Positions 49,891 to 63,498 of a DNA stretch of 64,000 bases are shown here, piece after piece. The position numbers and the translations under genes are program-made. How positions within the stretch are numbered: position 1 is the first letter of the stretch; every line of letters begins with the position of its first letter. Source of the DNA: Microvelia longipes (Eukaryota; Arthropoda; Insecta; Hemiptera; Veliidae). A model generated the notes under the pieces. It made no database searches. It saw only the letters and a list, made by a program, of their open reading frames with translations, and was not told where the DNA came from. Where the stretch lies: assembly GCA_018340805.1 (NCBI GenBank), contig JACMZG010001911.1, positions 49,601,607-49,665,606 on the forward strand, in the 5' to 3' direction.

Positions 49891-51051
49891 TTAAATAACC
49901 TTACTTTGACAATTTAAACGTTTTAAGATAATAAACATTTTATTATTTGTAATGATTATAAATATAATGGAAATATAATGAATGAATTCATCTACTGATT
50001 ATACTACATACGTTTTACTTGCTTTTCCAGAAATCACATAAAAGTATTAAGTAAAGGAACTATTATATAGTATGAATAAATTAACATGTATAAATTAAAT
50101 AATTATTAAGGTTGTAAATATCAAATATATTTAATAAATTAAATACAATGTATTTTGTATTTAAATCAGACTGTTTTTTGTTATGCATTGTTTTTGTAAA
50201 ATAATTATTTCGTTTTAGTTATTTATTTTTAATTTAAATGTATTTTTATGTTTTAAATGTTATGAAATCAAAATTATTATTTTTATTAAGTTATTGCTTT
50301 TTTATTTTTAAAATTATTTTACTTTCTACATGATTAGTTTACTAAAATTTATTATTTATATTTCAAAGGATTAGTTTTTTTTTACTCCACACTAAACAAA
50401 TTTAATTCTATTTATTGCTTGTTAATTTTAAAGTGTTAGTTAACTTTAAAATTTTTACTAAAAGAATACAAATAGATAAAAGAGTTTTTTTGTTAAAAAC
50501 TTGACAACTTTATGCGACATAAGAACTCTGCTACATTGTTTCACTTCTTGACCTACCTCTAGAAAAGAATTTAATATAATAATTAATTAGAAAGTACTCC
50601 ACAGCTTTCTTTAATCTTTTACTAGAACTATTACTAAAAGTATAAAAAATAAATTAATAAAAAGGAAATAATGATAAAAGTAAAAAAATGTTAGCAGCAT
50701 ATGGAAAATAAGATTTTTTTTCTTTCAATAAATAACGCAATATTAGACAAGTTAGGTCGCCTAATTAAAAAGGAGGAGTTATAAATATATATTTTCATCT
50801 TGATTAATTTCTAGTTCTGAACTAAATGCGTAGGAATTTTTATTATATCAACTCTGGTTTTACTGCATCTTTTTATAACAAACGATCGTTATGAAATATT
50901 GTAAACTCTTTAAAGAAATTTAAAGGCTAAAGGAACGGAAAATAAAACAGTTTCTCCACGTTTTTTATCTATAACATTGCTATATGTTATAGCAACTATA
51001 ACATAAATAGTTGACTCAAAAATTTATACTAAAGTAGCAAAGTCTTTTCTA
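49891..51051. other. AT-rich non-coding DNA
   Basis: No feature recognised. Confidence 0.45.
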
Positions 51052-51180
51052 CATAAAATGAGGCCATCATCAGTGCTTTCTTTACTAATTAAAATAAAAA
51101 TAAGAACTAATCTTATTGTGACAAGTTGTGTTCTTATTTGTTAACCAGCCTCTGATGATGACTTCTTGTTATGCTTTACG
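51052..51180. repeat. Short diverged foldback related to the TTTGCCAATAAAG family
   Basis: GAGGCCATCATCAGTGC on the left and GCCTCTGATGATGACTTCT on the right face each other around AT-rich DNA. Only the ends of the arms are recognisable. Confidence 0.45.
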
Positions 51181-52952
51181 TATTTTGTATATAAAAAATT
51201 ATCTGATGAGGTAATGTTTAATTTTTTGTTCCTTTTTAGAGGACTCCCTTTATACTCATCCTACGACATAATGGAATATAATTAATCCCGGATTAATAGT
51301 ATGTTTGATTCTAATTTGTAGGGCAAGGTTGTGATGAGAATATAAAACAAAGTTTTTATAAAAAAAAACGTTTAGTTTATTATCATTATTTTATTGTTTT
51401 TTTCCTTAATTTTTTTTTAATCGATTAATTTACATTTACCTTTGTCATCTGCAAATTACAATTGCTTAAATTAATAAAATAATAAATATTTGTAAACTAA
51501 TCATTTCAGAGGCTGTTAAAAATACTCTGTATAATAAGAATGTATTTAAGCAAAAATCTACGGGCTTTTCGTTACCATCGAATTGTTTTCCTACAAATGT
51601 ATTAAATTATTGGAAAATTATAAATTTAATAAATATATTTTTTCTTGCCATTTTTAAGATATTTATTTTAGTTGTTTTGTTATTGTATTATTAAGTTTTG
51701 TAAATGATTTAAAAAAGTTATTTCTTTATAATGATGTAATTAGACAACCTAAGTTTTATTTGAAATATTTTAGAAGTTAATAAAGTGTATCGTTTGTAAT
51801 TAAATTTGCGTTTTTATTGTTTGACAAGAAAAGCTAATTGCATTTAACAGATAGTAGCAATTTTGAATAGAGAACGCAAATTTGCTCATAGATTTTCTTA
51901 TTCGTTTTCGCAGTTAGTTTGAACGCTCTTAATTAAACGGCAGGCGTTATGTGCAATATATTTGAGACTGATTTTTTGTAATCTTTTTATTTTTTGGAAT
52001 TTATAATGAATTTAAACAAAATCGAAATTAAAAATTAAATATACATGTATTATATTATAAGGTTGTCGAATTAAGACTTGATTCCCAAATTATTTGAACA
52101 CTTTATAAATAATAATTATTAATGACCAATAATATTATTTTTTTAATTATTTGTCACACCTTATTAGTTGTATATTTGTGTAAATTGTTTAATTCTATCT
52201 CTGAAATCATTCCACCTTTCTCAAATAGAAAATCAAAAAAAGCAATGACGATTAAAGCTATGCTATTTTTCTTCCTTTTAAAAAGGAATAGTGATTAAAA
52301 ATAAACCCATAAAATAATTAAATAATGGAATATAAGATTTATTTAGTATAGAATCTTTCTTACCTTAAAATTATGTTTTTGCTGCAATTTAAAGTCTTAT
52401 TTGATTTTCTATTTATTTTTTAATAAAAAGCGGAAAGATTCGAAATTTAACGAGGTTGTATTATATTTTTGTTTGTTTATACAATGTATTTAATTAATTT
52501 AGGTAAGTAAATTAAATAAAAAACTTTAAAGGTTAAATTTATTGAAAATTTAATCTTTTAAGGGAAACTAATAAGAATTACTCATTGATATTACTTAAAT
52601 TATGAAGAAACCATGTAAATAGTGATTTTTTTTTTTAAAATTTGTTTTTTAGTAATAAATTTTTATACTTGAATCTCTTTATATGAAAAGTGATATGGTG
52701 TTTTGGCCTTTTTTATAACCTTTGTTTTGGATTTTTACGAATAAGTTCGTAAGAAGCCACCTCATAGAGGAGGCGTCTTAATCATTTTTGTCTCAAAATG
52801 TATTTGGTGCAGTATACTTGTAGCCGCGCTATTCTTCAAACCATCCATTATTGTATAATAATAAAGAATTAATGAAACAAATATTTTGTTATTTTTAATA
52901 TCGCATTACCAAAGGAAAAATAAGCTTATCAGATTGGGCTATGCAGGTACAT
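51181..52952. other. AT-rich non-coding DNA
   Basis: No feature recognised. A weak GCCACCTC and GAGGCG pairing is seen near 52757. Confidence 0.45.
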
Positions 52953-53085
<133 letters not shown>

Positions 53086-53293
53086 ATTTATATTAAGCTA
53101 TCCCTTTCACCCAGAGGCTGTAGGTCTTTGTTCAGCAGGAGGCACACCAATAAAATGTGTCTCATGTTTTACTGTTTCAAATACAATTATAGGGAATTTT
53201 CAAAAAAAAATGAGCTAATAAGGTTGAAGTCATGGAGGGGGGTTGGGTAAGGGATGGATTTTTCCTCAGTATATATTGAGGTTTAAATATATA

Positions 53294-53317
53294 GGTGTGT
53301 GTGTGTGTGTGTGTGTA
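53294..53317. repeat. (GT)12 microsatellite
   Basis: Uninterrupted GT run. Confidence 0.95.
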
Positions 53318-53741
53318 TACAAGACTTAGTTTTCAAAAGGTATACATTCACTGGATAAATCTTTATGTTTCATCAAACTGTTTTACCAGGGTTAAACATT
53401 AAAAAATTATCATAAACAACAAAAAAATAATTGTTAATAAAAATATGATGAAGAATAAATTAAACAATTCCGTAAAAAAATTAAAATTCAATTTCAATTT
53501 CTATTTTTTTTAAACAATGTCATTTTGATTCTTTTCTTCACAAAAAATATGAAGAATAATCAAATAAACATTCCTATATACAAAAAAATTTACTTCATGA
53601 TTTTAGAAACATAAAAAAAATATTGTAATAAAAAAAACTCTTTTTAAATGGATTCATTGCTAAATTCTACTTTAAAAGAGTAAAAAGTTTAAATACCTGA
53701 TAGGTGTTTATGTTTTTTCCTTAATTAGTATGTAATTTATT

Positions 53742-53764
53742 ACGCCAATCTTAATGATTGGCGT
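53742..53764. other. Perfect 9-bp hairpin with TTAAT loop
   Basis: ACGCCAATC and GATTGGCGT pair fully around TTAAT. Confidence 0.8.
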
Positions 53765-53769
53765 TATGA

Positions 53770-53790
53770 GGTGGGGCTTAATGCCCCACC
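53770..53790. other. Perfect 8-bp GC-rich hairpin with the same TTAAT loop
   Basis: GGTGGGGC and GCCCCACC pair fully around TTAAT, five bases after the previous hairpin. Confidence 0.8.
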
Positions 53791-53834
53791 CCTGAGTCGA
53801 ATAATCTATGTCGTAGTATTATTATTGTGTTTTC

Positions 53835-53990
53835 AATTTTCCTCATTTATACCTTAGGTATATAGGAAAAATATTGTGTTTGCAAAGAAAACCTGAAACC
53901 GAGATGTCACCGGAATTACCCGTTTCAGATTCTTTTAAGACCTCCTAATTTTTTAATCGAATAAATTGTATACTTTTCGGGAAATAATTG
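53835..53990 (+). repeat. Family A dispersed element, 5' fragment
   Basis: Has TTCCTCATTTATACCTTAGG, TATAGGAAAAATATTGTG, and ACCCGTTTCAGATTCTTTTA. It stops near 53990. Paired hairpins at 53742-53790 lie just before it. Confidence 0.6.
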
Positions 53991-54186
53991 TATTATATTG
54001 TATAAATGCCACAAAAAATTACAATAGAATTCTATAATTTAATTTAAATGACTGATTTAAAATCAGTGAACATTTTAGCGAACTTTTATCTTGAAAATGT
54101 CGCTTTTTCCTGATGATATTTATTTTTATGATTTTTCTAAATAATTAGACATTTGAAATATAGTTTAAAGCTAAGTTTGCCTGCTT

Positions 54187-54229
54187 AAGAATTAGGAGTT
54201 GACATAGAGGTTATCAACTCCTAATTCTT
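54187..54229. other. Perfect 16-bp hairpin
   Basis: AAGAATTAGGAGTTGA at 54187-54202 is complementary to TCAACTCCTAATTCTT at 54214-54229, with an 11-base loop. Confidence 0.75.
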
Positions 54230-56034
54230 GGTAAGTCCTAAGAATTGAATTCAATTTTATACTTGATAAAAATATCTGTGTTTTTTCCATACTAATCTTA
54301 AAATAAATTAAGTAAAATTAATTTTATTTAAATAAATAAAAAAAAAAAAATCTTGTTTTTCATTAAAAATTAAAAAAATTAAAAAACACATAAACGTAGT
54401 TAAATAGTAAAATCAGCATTGCTGTTTCCGGCTTTATGATTTGAAATATGACTTTATTTAAACAAATCTCACTTTTCAACCAATACACTCAGAAAGTCGC
54501 AAATATTGTCATAGTATGCCACTTGCAAAATTACTAATACGACTAACTGCCTCAGGACAACCATATGACCCTTAGCCCCGACGTCTAAGAGAGGCTTAGA
54601 GACTAAAAGCATCTTGTTTATACGTCGCAGGAACAGTGGCATTTACCTGTTCAAAGTTTGTTAATATCCATAAAATATATTATTCTTATTCATTTTGCTT
54701 TAAATTTCATGTATTAAGTAATAAGTTTGTAATACAAAGTTGGAGCTGGAATAATTTCATGATTACATCTTCTTAAGTCTTTAAAAAATAATTATAACTC
54801 ATAAAATAACTAGAATATGGAATCTGTACATTTTTTAGCAAATGTTTTAAGAAAAATTTTTAACATTACTATAGAGTATTGTGTTTGCGAAAAAACCCTA
54901 AATTTGTCAAAATTATAAAATTATTATACTTATTTATTATGATATTCAATTATTATTATTCAAATGCCTGGAAATAGAAGGATATACTGGATTACTAATT
55001 ATTTGATTTAGAACATTGAAGTGTGTTTTTGTTTATTAATATTATAATTCAAGAGTGTTTTTAAAATATTATATAGGTTAAAATATTCCTAGTAAAATAT
55101 TATGTTTCATGAGTAGACGAAATTCTTTCAAAAACATTATTATAGTAAAACGGAACCATATAAGAGCAAATAAAATTATATATTCGTCCTCCTAAATCAT
55201 CTTTTAAAGAAAAATAAAGACCTCCTTGAATTACAAATCAAAATGTATGCCAAAAGAGTTTATAAAGTCTTGAGAACCCATAGGGTACCGAAAATACAGT
55301 TCCCAGGACTAGATTAATTTTGTGAATAGAAACTTTTTGAAAAAAGGATAAGGTTGGGAGCGATGCGAGGGTACTGATCGTGCTGGCCCCGTTTCATAAC
55401 GGTACGGCCACCACAAATTCGTTTCTCTACATCTCCTTCGGGTTTTTTGATTTTTTATTCTTCTATTATACTTTGAATCAACCTTCAGGGTAAATATAAA
55501 GACTTCCTCTTGAATTTTTAGCTCGCATTGAATATTTTAAAAAATGCCATATTCAAAAAAAGAAATCCATATACATAACAATGCCTTCATAATTCATTCA
55601 CTTCAATTTCTATATCAACTTTTTTTCCAAACGAATTCACAAAATCTAATCATCTTTAAAAATATACGAAAATATATAATATTGATGCTAATTTTATACT
55701 ATTTCTTTTAAACAAAGTTTTTCTTTTTAAAATAATTTTATTTCCTTGCCGGAGAAAGTTATAATTTATTGAATTTATTGATTTATTTTATTAAACATGA
55801 TATTGGATCTATAATAGTTTTCTGTGTATTGCATTAGAGTTTGCATATTGATTCTTCAACCTGCTATTCAATATTTTTCTAATATTTATTGGCGATTTGT
55901 TATCTCGTTATAATGGATTTTATTCGTTTATTGTTTAAATGTAGATTTGATAATGAAATAAATAAAAGAAAATTATGCTAAATATTACTGTGTAGCTATA
56001 AATAAAACTAAGAATCTATGTAGTCTCACCAATT
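54230..56034. other. AT-rich non-coding DNA
   Basis: Two less AT-rich patches, near 54545-54650 and 55365-55445, could not be assigned. Confidence 0.4.
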
Positions 56035-56530
56035 TTTTTCATTTATATACTTCTCTTAGGTATGTAAGAGAAGTATTGTGTTTGCGAAAAAATTCGACAC
56101 TAGAATTTCACCTGAATTATCCGTTTCAGGTGTTTTCAAGTCAACCTGAGTGGTTTTCACAAAGTTGTCTATCTTTATGTTAGTATGTAAATGTGTGTGT
56201 GTCTGTTATCTTCATATAGGTCCCATCAGTATTTATGCTAGAAAGTTAAACTTTAGAACAAAAATTAAATGCTGTCATTAACTCCCAATAATGACTCGAG
56301 AAAATATTTGAAAATTCATAAAAAGTAGAAGTTTCATCATATTATCAGCATTAGTATTATTCATATCGAATAAATTGTATACGTTTTCCACACCCCCCCC
56401 CCGTTTTGTATCCTTTTACTTAACAAATAAGTTAACTAAGTTTCATGCCAGCACAACAAATATATCTACGGTTTCATAAATGTCGGACAGATACGGATAT
56501 GGTATCAAAGTAAGTATTTAAATAAAAGTG
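56035..56530 (+). repeat. Family A dispersed element, 5' and middle part
   Basis: Has TAGGTATGTAAGAGAAGTATTG, written here as TAGGTATG and AGAAGTATTGTG, then TTATCCGTTTCAGGTG, TGGTTTTCACAAAGTTGTC and a TATCAGCATTAGT block. The 3' motif-rich part is replaced by a local duplication. Confidence 0.62.
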
Positions 56531-56880
56531 TAAAAATATAATTTACCATGTTATTGCATGATAGTAAAAATATGATATGACAAAAAATGAACTGTATGTA
56601 AAAATGACTCGGTAAAATATGAAAATTCATAAAAAGTAGAAGTTTCATCATATTATCAGCATTAGTTATTCATATCGAATGAATTGTATACGTTTTCCAC
56701 ACCCCCCCTTTTGTATCCTTTTACTTAACAAGTAAGTTAACTAAGTTTCATGCCAGCACAACAAGTATATCTACGGTTTCATAAATGTCGGACAGATACG
56801 GATATGGTATCAAAGTAATATTTAAATAAAAGTGTAAAAATATATTACCATGTTATTGCATGATAGTAAAAATATGATAG
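56291..56880 (+). repeat. Tandem duplication, two units of about 300 bp (period ~313)
   Basis: The order ATGACTCG, AAAATTCATAAAAAGTAGAA, ACGTTTTCCACACCCCCC, ATGCCAGCACAACAA, GGACAGATACGGATATGG and CATGTTATTGCATGATAG occurs twice, starting at 56291 and 56604. Differences are small: a shorter C run and a few indels in the second unit. Confidence 0.88.
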
Positions 56881-56927
56881 TATGGTTATTAAATTGTAAA
56901 TTATTTTACCTTAATGTTAAATTATGA

Positions 56928-56955
56928 ATAATATATATAATATATATATATATAA

Positions 56956-56986
<31 letters not shown>

Positions 56987-56988
56987 CG
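56928..56988. repeat. (TA)n microsatellite
   Basis: TA run with AAT breaks after the 313-bp duplication. Confidence 0.92.
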
Positions 56989-57801
56989 TGTGTACGAGTT
57001 TCTAGTCATCTATTATGTAGTATTTATATAGTAGTATATTAAAATTTAATGTGATTAGAATCTTATACACACACACATCACAGACTAATATAAATATTTT
57101 GGAAATTCACTAATACTGTGGCAGTTATGCAACTTACGAAGACTTGCCATACGGCAAATTAATACAGTACCTATCCAATAAACAACAAAATAACACTAAC
57201 AAACAAAGGTGTTCAGGTTTATTTATGATTTTTTTTAAATTCAACCGATATGCCCTCTCCTCATATCTCACAGTCCATATTTCGTAATAAAAAATAATAA
57301 TAATAATTTATTTAAAAATAATTCACAGAGTAATACACAATACAATCATACAAAAAGGCTCTAAAAGTCTTATTACATCTATTCATAATGTTATTTGTTA
57401 TAAATAAGATTACTAGCCACATAAGCTTAAGGCTTGTGCGTGGCTAGCTTTTCGTTGACATTTTTATTCTTATGCTACTTCTTGATAGTACTTTATAATA
57501 AAATTAAGTATAAGAGAAAATGAGTTTATAAATCGTTTCTTTTTTAGTTCATATGAAATATTCTAAAAGAAGCTAAATTTCTAATACATATACAGACACA
57601 TAATAATAATATGTAATCTAAATATGTATGCATGTACAATGTACACATTCATTCATACACATACATGTCCATATACACATGCATACACATATCCACACAT
57701 ACATACATAAAAATTTAAATATTAAGAAAAGAATATTTAAAAAAAAATAAAATAAAATAAATAATAAATAATAATAAATAAATACAAAATAAAAAAAAAA
57801 T

Positions 57802-57803
<2 letters not shown>

Positions 57804-57850
<47 letters not shown>
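57804..57850. repeat. (TA)n microsatellite
   Basis: Preceded by an A-rich AATAAATAAT stretch. Confidence 0.93.
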
Positions 57851-57853
<3 letters not shown>

Positions 57854-59554
57854 AAAAAATAGAGTAAACTGAATAAAATGTAAAGTTAATAAATAAGATG
57901 GAAATATATAATTATTTTTTAAGAAGTTTGTCTAGTGGTGGAGGGTAAATCCATTCTATTATTCCTTTTTTGTAATCTTTATAGTATAATAAAGATTACA
58001 AATGCAAAGCTTTTGTCTTGGATTACTAATGCAAAACATCACATGTTACCATAAAAAATTCTCTATTTCCTAATTTTCCCTGAAGAACCAAGTTGATATT
58101 GATATTTTTAAAACTGCGAAAGTTTTAAATTGGCTGCCCTAAATATTATTATCCTGGTTGTTTCTCTTGAATTCCTTTGATATCGGAATGGAATCTTTTG
58201 TTTTTCTTCAGGAACATAAACTAATGTTACTCGACTTCACGGTTCAATGGTTCTCGACCTGCTCTAATCTAACTCTCACAGCTAAGTCTCATTTTATTAG
58301 TCGGTTTCTTAAACAATATTGGTTCATAAAGAGTTCGTAAAGAAGTTTAAAAAGCTAAAAGAGTTTACGTTATTAAGTTATTAAATTTTATCAAATCTGA
58401 AATTAAGATTTAACAAACAATTTGCTGTACCCTGTTTTGCTCCAATAGTTTTACTAAATTTTCAAACGAGCCAATCAGTGTGGTCGTGATGAACTTTCAG
58501 AAAGGATGTATTTTTGGCTGATAACTGATTAAACCTAAAAAGTAAAATTTTCTTTTGTAAATCCCCCCTAAAGAATCACAAGAAGTGCTAGTGGAGTGAT
58601 TGAATAAAAAAAATAAACAAGTCTCTTTACGCTAATAATACGATATTTATAATAATACGATAATAATATTATTTATAAGTATATATATTTTCTTAATAAA
58701 AGCTCCTGCATGTCTTCTAACTAAGATTTATCATATTTTTTTTTTAAATTAGACACAAAAACGTTTAAGCAAATTTTTGAAAAATGAACGCAGAATAAAG
58801 TAGGCTTAATTTTGAAAAAAGTAATCTTCATAAAATTCTTTAATTGTCCCCCTGAGACCCAATTTTTTGTCCATTTCCCAATTTGAATATTTTAGTGGTT
58901 GTTTAATCTGGATAAATGATATATCGCTTTAAAGGTCTTGACTCGTGGAACAAAAATAGTAGTGTTGTGTAAACTTTAATTTAAGTAACACTAACTGAGA
59001 TATTTTCAATATTTAACATTTTTCAAACATTGCAGTTTTTGAGTCTACCATTAATAATAAAAATATGATAAATCTTTGTTTAAAGACATGCAAGAGCTAT
59101 TATCTAGAATGAATTTTTACTAAATAATTCATTACTGAAATTTTTTGTATTTTACACGTAAAGTCAAGTCCATTCGGGGACACCCTGTTTAGCTTTTTAA
59201 AGTTATACTCCGAAGTTCGACTTCCGCCATAAGGCTTATCTCATACGCGAATTTTATCATATTTTTTCAAATTTGCTAAAAGAATGTTTGTAAATCTCTT
59301 ACAGGAGGAATAACTTCTCCCTCTTAAGATTTGTTTAGATAAACCTTTTTCTTAAATTGCTTTGTGAAATCAATGTGATCAAAGAAGTAAAACCTCAACT
59401 CCTATGTAGGTTTTAGTGGAACGTAAATAAATTTTAGGGAAATACTTATTTTTGCCCCAAGGGAGTTAATAATGTTATAATAAAAAAGTGAGTCTATCTT
59501 TGATTTCTGATCTATAAGACTCATCTATCAACCTCTTCTTTATTCAACAAAAAG
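57851..59554. other. AT-rich non-coding DNA
   Basis: A 60-codon frame at 58158 has no recognisable domain. 59205-59250 is a weak SINE-like fragment. Confidence 0.4.
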
Positions 59555-59640
59555 CACTGATGATGACCTCTTGTTAGGTTGAAAGGCTTTGCTATAATTA
59601 TTTTTGTGGAGAGACTTATTTCTCTTTTATTATTGTTATA
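59555..59640 (+). repeat. Single arm of the TTTGCCAATAAAG foldback family
   Basis: GCACTGATGATGACCTCTTG, TTAGGTTGAAAGGCTTTGC and GTGGAGAGACTTATTTCTC match the right arm of 59770-60033. The partner arm is not seen. It lies about 130 bp upstream of that element. Confidence 0.65.
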
Positions 59641-59769
59641 ATATGTTGGTTCCTTGGGCAAATGCCGAGGAAACCAATGCACTTAACTTTTGAGGCGATG
59701 CCAAGTAAATTATGTTCTTAACCCCGAAGCAAAGCCGTGGATGTTATGAAAATCAACTCCCGAGACGAA

Positions 59770-60033
59770 TCTGAGGTAAATAATAAAAGAAAGGAAGTCT
59801 CTCCACAAAACAAAACTTTATTGGCAAAGCGCTTTCAACCTGACTCTAATACCTAGTAAGAAAACATAGACTCACTTCTCTACTTCTTTAACATCTCAAC
59901 GGATTTGCACTGATGATGGCCTCTTGTTAGGTTGAAAGCGCTTTGCCAATAAAGTTTTGTTTTGTGGAGAGACTTCCTTTCTTTTATTATTTATGATGGA
60001 CTCCATTCACGCTCATTCTACTAGTATAGAATC
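59770..60033. repeat. Foldback element with TTTGCCAATAAAG arms, copy 2
   Basis: Arms near 59776-59845 and 59908-59985 match copy 1 at 15472-15739, and the flank ATGGACTCCATTCACGCTC at about 59994 matches the inverted flank at 15450-15470. This means the element extends beyond the arms in both copies. Confidence 0.75.
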
Positions 60034-61650
60034 TTGAGGTAGGTAATTATTGCTTGGGAAAATTAGCTTTTTACTCCCAATGTGGATACAAGATTTCACG
60101 TAATTTTATTATTGTTTTATTCTTTTTTTTTTAAGTTTTGATGTATTTTGTTTTTAATCTTTTTGCGGGTAGGCCAAATAGTCGAAACATTTTAAATTTT
60201 GATATAGGCTCTTCCAACAAAATATATAATGCAAAACAAATTTACTCTTAGTGTCGAATTATTTTCCTCTTAGTGGCAGTTTACCCTTAAGCTAGTTTTC
60301 TATAATGAAATTTCTCACTAACAAATGAGTATGAGTAATTATTCACTTTGGTGCTCCCTTTTAACACCTGGCTATATCTTCATTATTAAAACAAATTTAA
60401 TTAATACTGAAAGTAAAAACTAATTATTCTTAGAGTTTTACTCACAGTCCAGAAGATAATTATCGTAACTTCAAATGCGATAAAATACAGAATCCTTTTC
60501 AAAATTAATTAAAGTATAACCAACTGTTTTTTAATCAAAAAACTTTTAAATAAAAAATAAAACTAACACGTTTAACTGATCCTTCCCTTAAAACTATAAA
60601 ATTTAATAGGGGCCCACATTTTTAACTTTTGCTTATATCGCCCACGACATAATTACATATTAGCAAATCCCATCTGTCTATAGAAGCTAAATTCTATTTA
60701 ATATCCAGTAATTTTTCCATCAATAAATTAATAATAACATCTGAAAATTAATAAAATACCAAATAAGTCTTAAAATTATGAATTATTTATCGAATCGTAC
60801 ATTCCATATTTATTTTATTTAAAATTAATTTTAATTGGTAATTAAATTATCAAACTATTTTTTTAAAAAAATCTAATTATTTTTATAGTTACTGCCCACG
60901 TAGAGTGGTAAATAAAAGATTCAAATTTTAGAAAGTGACTTGATGACCAGTGAAATAAAGTTAAAGATTTCGGGTTAAGAATGAGATTTAAGATTTTTAG
61001 TTAAAGATTTCCTTTCGTTTGCATCAACTCATCTTTTAACACCTTCAACCTCGAATGTTTTTAAAATATCTGTATCAATGATAAACGTCCTTTTGAACTG
61101 TTTTTACTTTCTATTTTGTTATTGTTATTGCATTTAAAACAGCACGTGATCGTAAAATTTAAATGTTAAGAGTAATTGCTCTCTCTCATATATAAAATTT
61201 ATTACCGTTTAGAATAAAGTCATGACATACACAAAATCATACTAATATATAAAATATTATATATTTTATTCAATATTATTTGAACTACGAAAATTTATGT
61301 TAATTATGTCTCTTGTCTCTTTGGTTTTTTAAATATAGTTTTTTCATTATAATTAAAAAAAAAAAAAAAAAAAAAATAGTTAAAGTACGAGTACACGACA
61401 GTTCCATTTTCCTCCACAAACTCGTAAGCAAACCTTTCATTGCGCCAACTTAATTCGCTGATATCAGTATGGATATAGCTTTATAGCAGTTCTTTATTTC
61501 TCCCAAACTGTAAGCTAATCCTTTATTGCCTTAGTTTGATTCGTTGATTAGATAGATTTATACTTATATTTACCAGATTTATTGTATATAGATAAGTAAC
61601 TGTATAAATATTTGTATTCTCAACACAAGACATAAACTCGTACGACAATC

Positions 61651-61653
<3 letters not shown>
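60034..61653. other. AT-rich non-coding DNA
   Basis: A run of about 22 A lies at 61355-61376. Whether it is the tail of a retroposed copy is unclear. Confidence 0.4.
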
Positions 61654-61718
<65 letters not shown>

Positions 61719-61720
61719 TA
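61654..61720. repeat. (TA)n microsatellite
   Basis: About 30 TA units with one AATATA break. Confidence 0.95.
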
Positions 61721-63205
61721 TGACAAAAGTCCCCCACCTCTTTAAAATATCGAACTAAACATCAATTGATAAAACTTAGAGTACTTTTTTGTGTAGCTTG
61801 AACTTCTTCCAAATTACGGGAAAAAAGTAAAATGAAAGGTATACTTTTATTGGGTTCTAAGGATTAAATAAAATAAGGAGATAAAGAAATTTATCTCCTT
61901 AATGTTTTTGTCCAAGACCGCTATTGTGGCGGGAATAAGTGAGTAAAGTGAACAAATTAGGCAGTATAACTCAAAATTGAAGCTTGAGCATCGAAATTAG
62001 AAAGAATTTGCCAATAAAATAGACAATTGCCTTTTGACAATTTCTTTTGCGACCAAGGTAATTTGTTGAACTCTTGGGAAAAGAAAATATTAACATAAAA
62101 TCATTCGATATCAAAATACTAATAGCAATAGTAGGTGTCGTATAATCTATTGCAATTAATTCAATGTCGAAATATAATATAGAAACTATACCTAGTTATA
62201 TAAAGTTATATCAAGGATTAGCCTTCGTACAAAGAGTAGATTTGTTGATAAAGGCTTATGATTATACTTCGATCATTAAAGGCTATAAAATACGTCATTA
62301 TACATTTGTTTAGTAAATTGCATGGCTTGTTGGATTTGTATGAATAGATTTTGTTGATTTTTGTGAATTTTCAATAGAAAATGTTAATAAATTGAAGGTT
62401 TGTTTCTACCAGCATATTATTATAATGGTTGAGTATATGGTTGCGTTGTACCCAATTGAAAATTATTGTATATTCAAAGGGTAGTTACTTAATAAGAATA
62501 ATTATGAATATTACTTTTAAAGATTTTACAAAATACTTCATTAAACGAAAAGATAAAATGTTAAAGTAAATGAGAAATTTTTTTGAAAAAGCCTAGCGAG
62601 GGCTAGTTTGAGTGAAAAGAGAAAAGAGAATTATCAGACTGACTAAGGGGATTCCTCGGTCATTAAGGGTTCTTATTTAGAGACTACGAGACATACAAGG
62701 TAGAGCCTTAATCCTTAAACAACTTATGACTTAAACCGCACGACAAAACTAACTAGAAAACCCCCTCAGGGTTAATGCTATTGCTCATATCCAACGAATT
62801 TCTTCTTACGATACTAATGCAGACTGTCCTCATTAAACAATCTTTCTTAGTTACGCAATTCTTTGGAGCTGGGAGTGGAAATTAAGTTGACTTTAGTGTC
62901 ATTATCTAAATATAATTATTACAAGATGCTGGAAAATGTTTAAACTTTAACACCTGAGTCAACAGGGTTACCTGTTGATGATTTTTCTTCACGGTTCTTT
63001 TTATATTCTTTCTCGACATTAATTTAGTTTCTAGGGCTGTTAACTACAAAAAGTTTGTTGAAAACAAACTTCCACCTCTTATGGGTCAAACCCAAGATTG
63101 CATATTTATGAATAAAAAGTTTTAGCGAATTATCATAATGAAAATGACGCTTATGAGGTTGTTTGGATGGGAGTTGAGGGAGCGATCAATATAATATGTT
63201 AGAAA
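61721..63205. other. AT-rich non-coding DNA
   Basis: 62590-62900 is less AT-rich but has no long open frame and no recognised repeat. Confidence 0.4.
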
Positions 63206-63223
63206 ACACACATACACACACGT

Positions 63224-63280
<57 letters not shown>
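63206..63280. repeat. (CA)n then (TA)n microsatellite
   Basis: Short ACACACA then a TA run. Confidence 0.93.
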
Positions 63281-63282
<2 letters not shown>

Positions 63283-63476
63283 TTCTAGGTCAATGAACAC
63301 TACAACATATGTTGGGTTTAGTAGTGCTAGAGGATGGGGAAGTAGTATAGAAGAGGGGTTCCTACCTCTTGTTTACCCTGGTGAGCTTACTGTCTTATAA
63401 AGACAGGAAAAAATGGTCCCACGTACCCACGTCGAGCTAAACAGACTCGCAAAGCGAAAGGACCTCCTTATAACCC

Positions 63477-63498
63477 TTTTTAACCCGCGGGTTAAAAA
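63477..63498. other. Perfect 22-bp palindrome
   Basis: TTTTTAACCCG is followed directly by CGGGTTAAAAA. It lies in a locally less AT-rich stretch (63290-63560) of unknown nature. Confidence 0.7.

Noticed and set aside
54187..54229. microRNA precursor
   Set aside because: The 16-bp stem with an 11-base loop is shorter than a typical animal precursor and there is no expression evidence. It is kept only as a hairpin.
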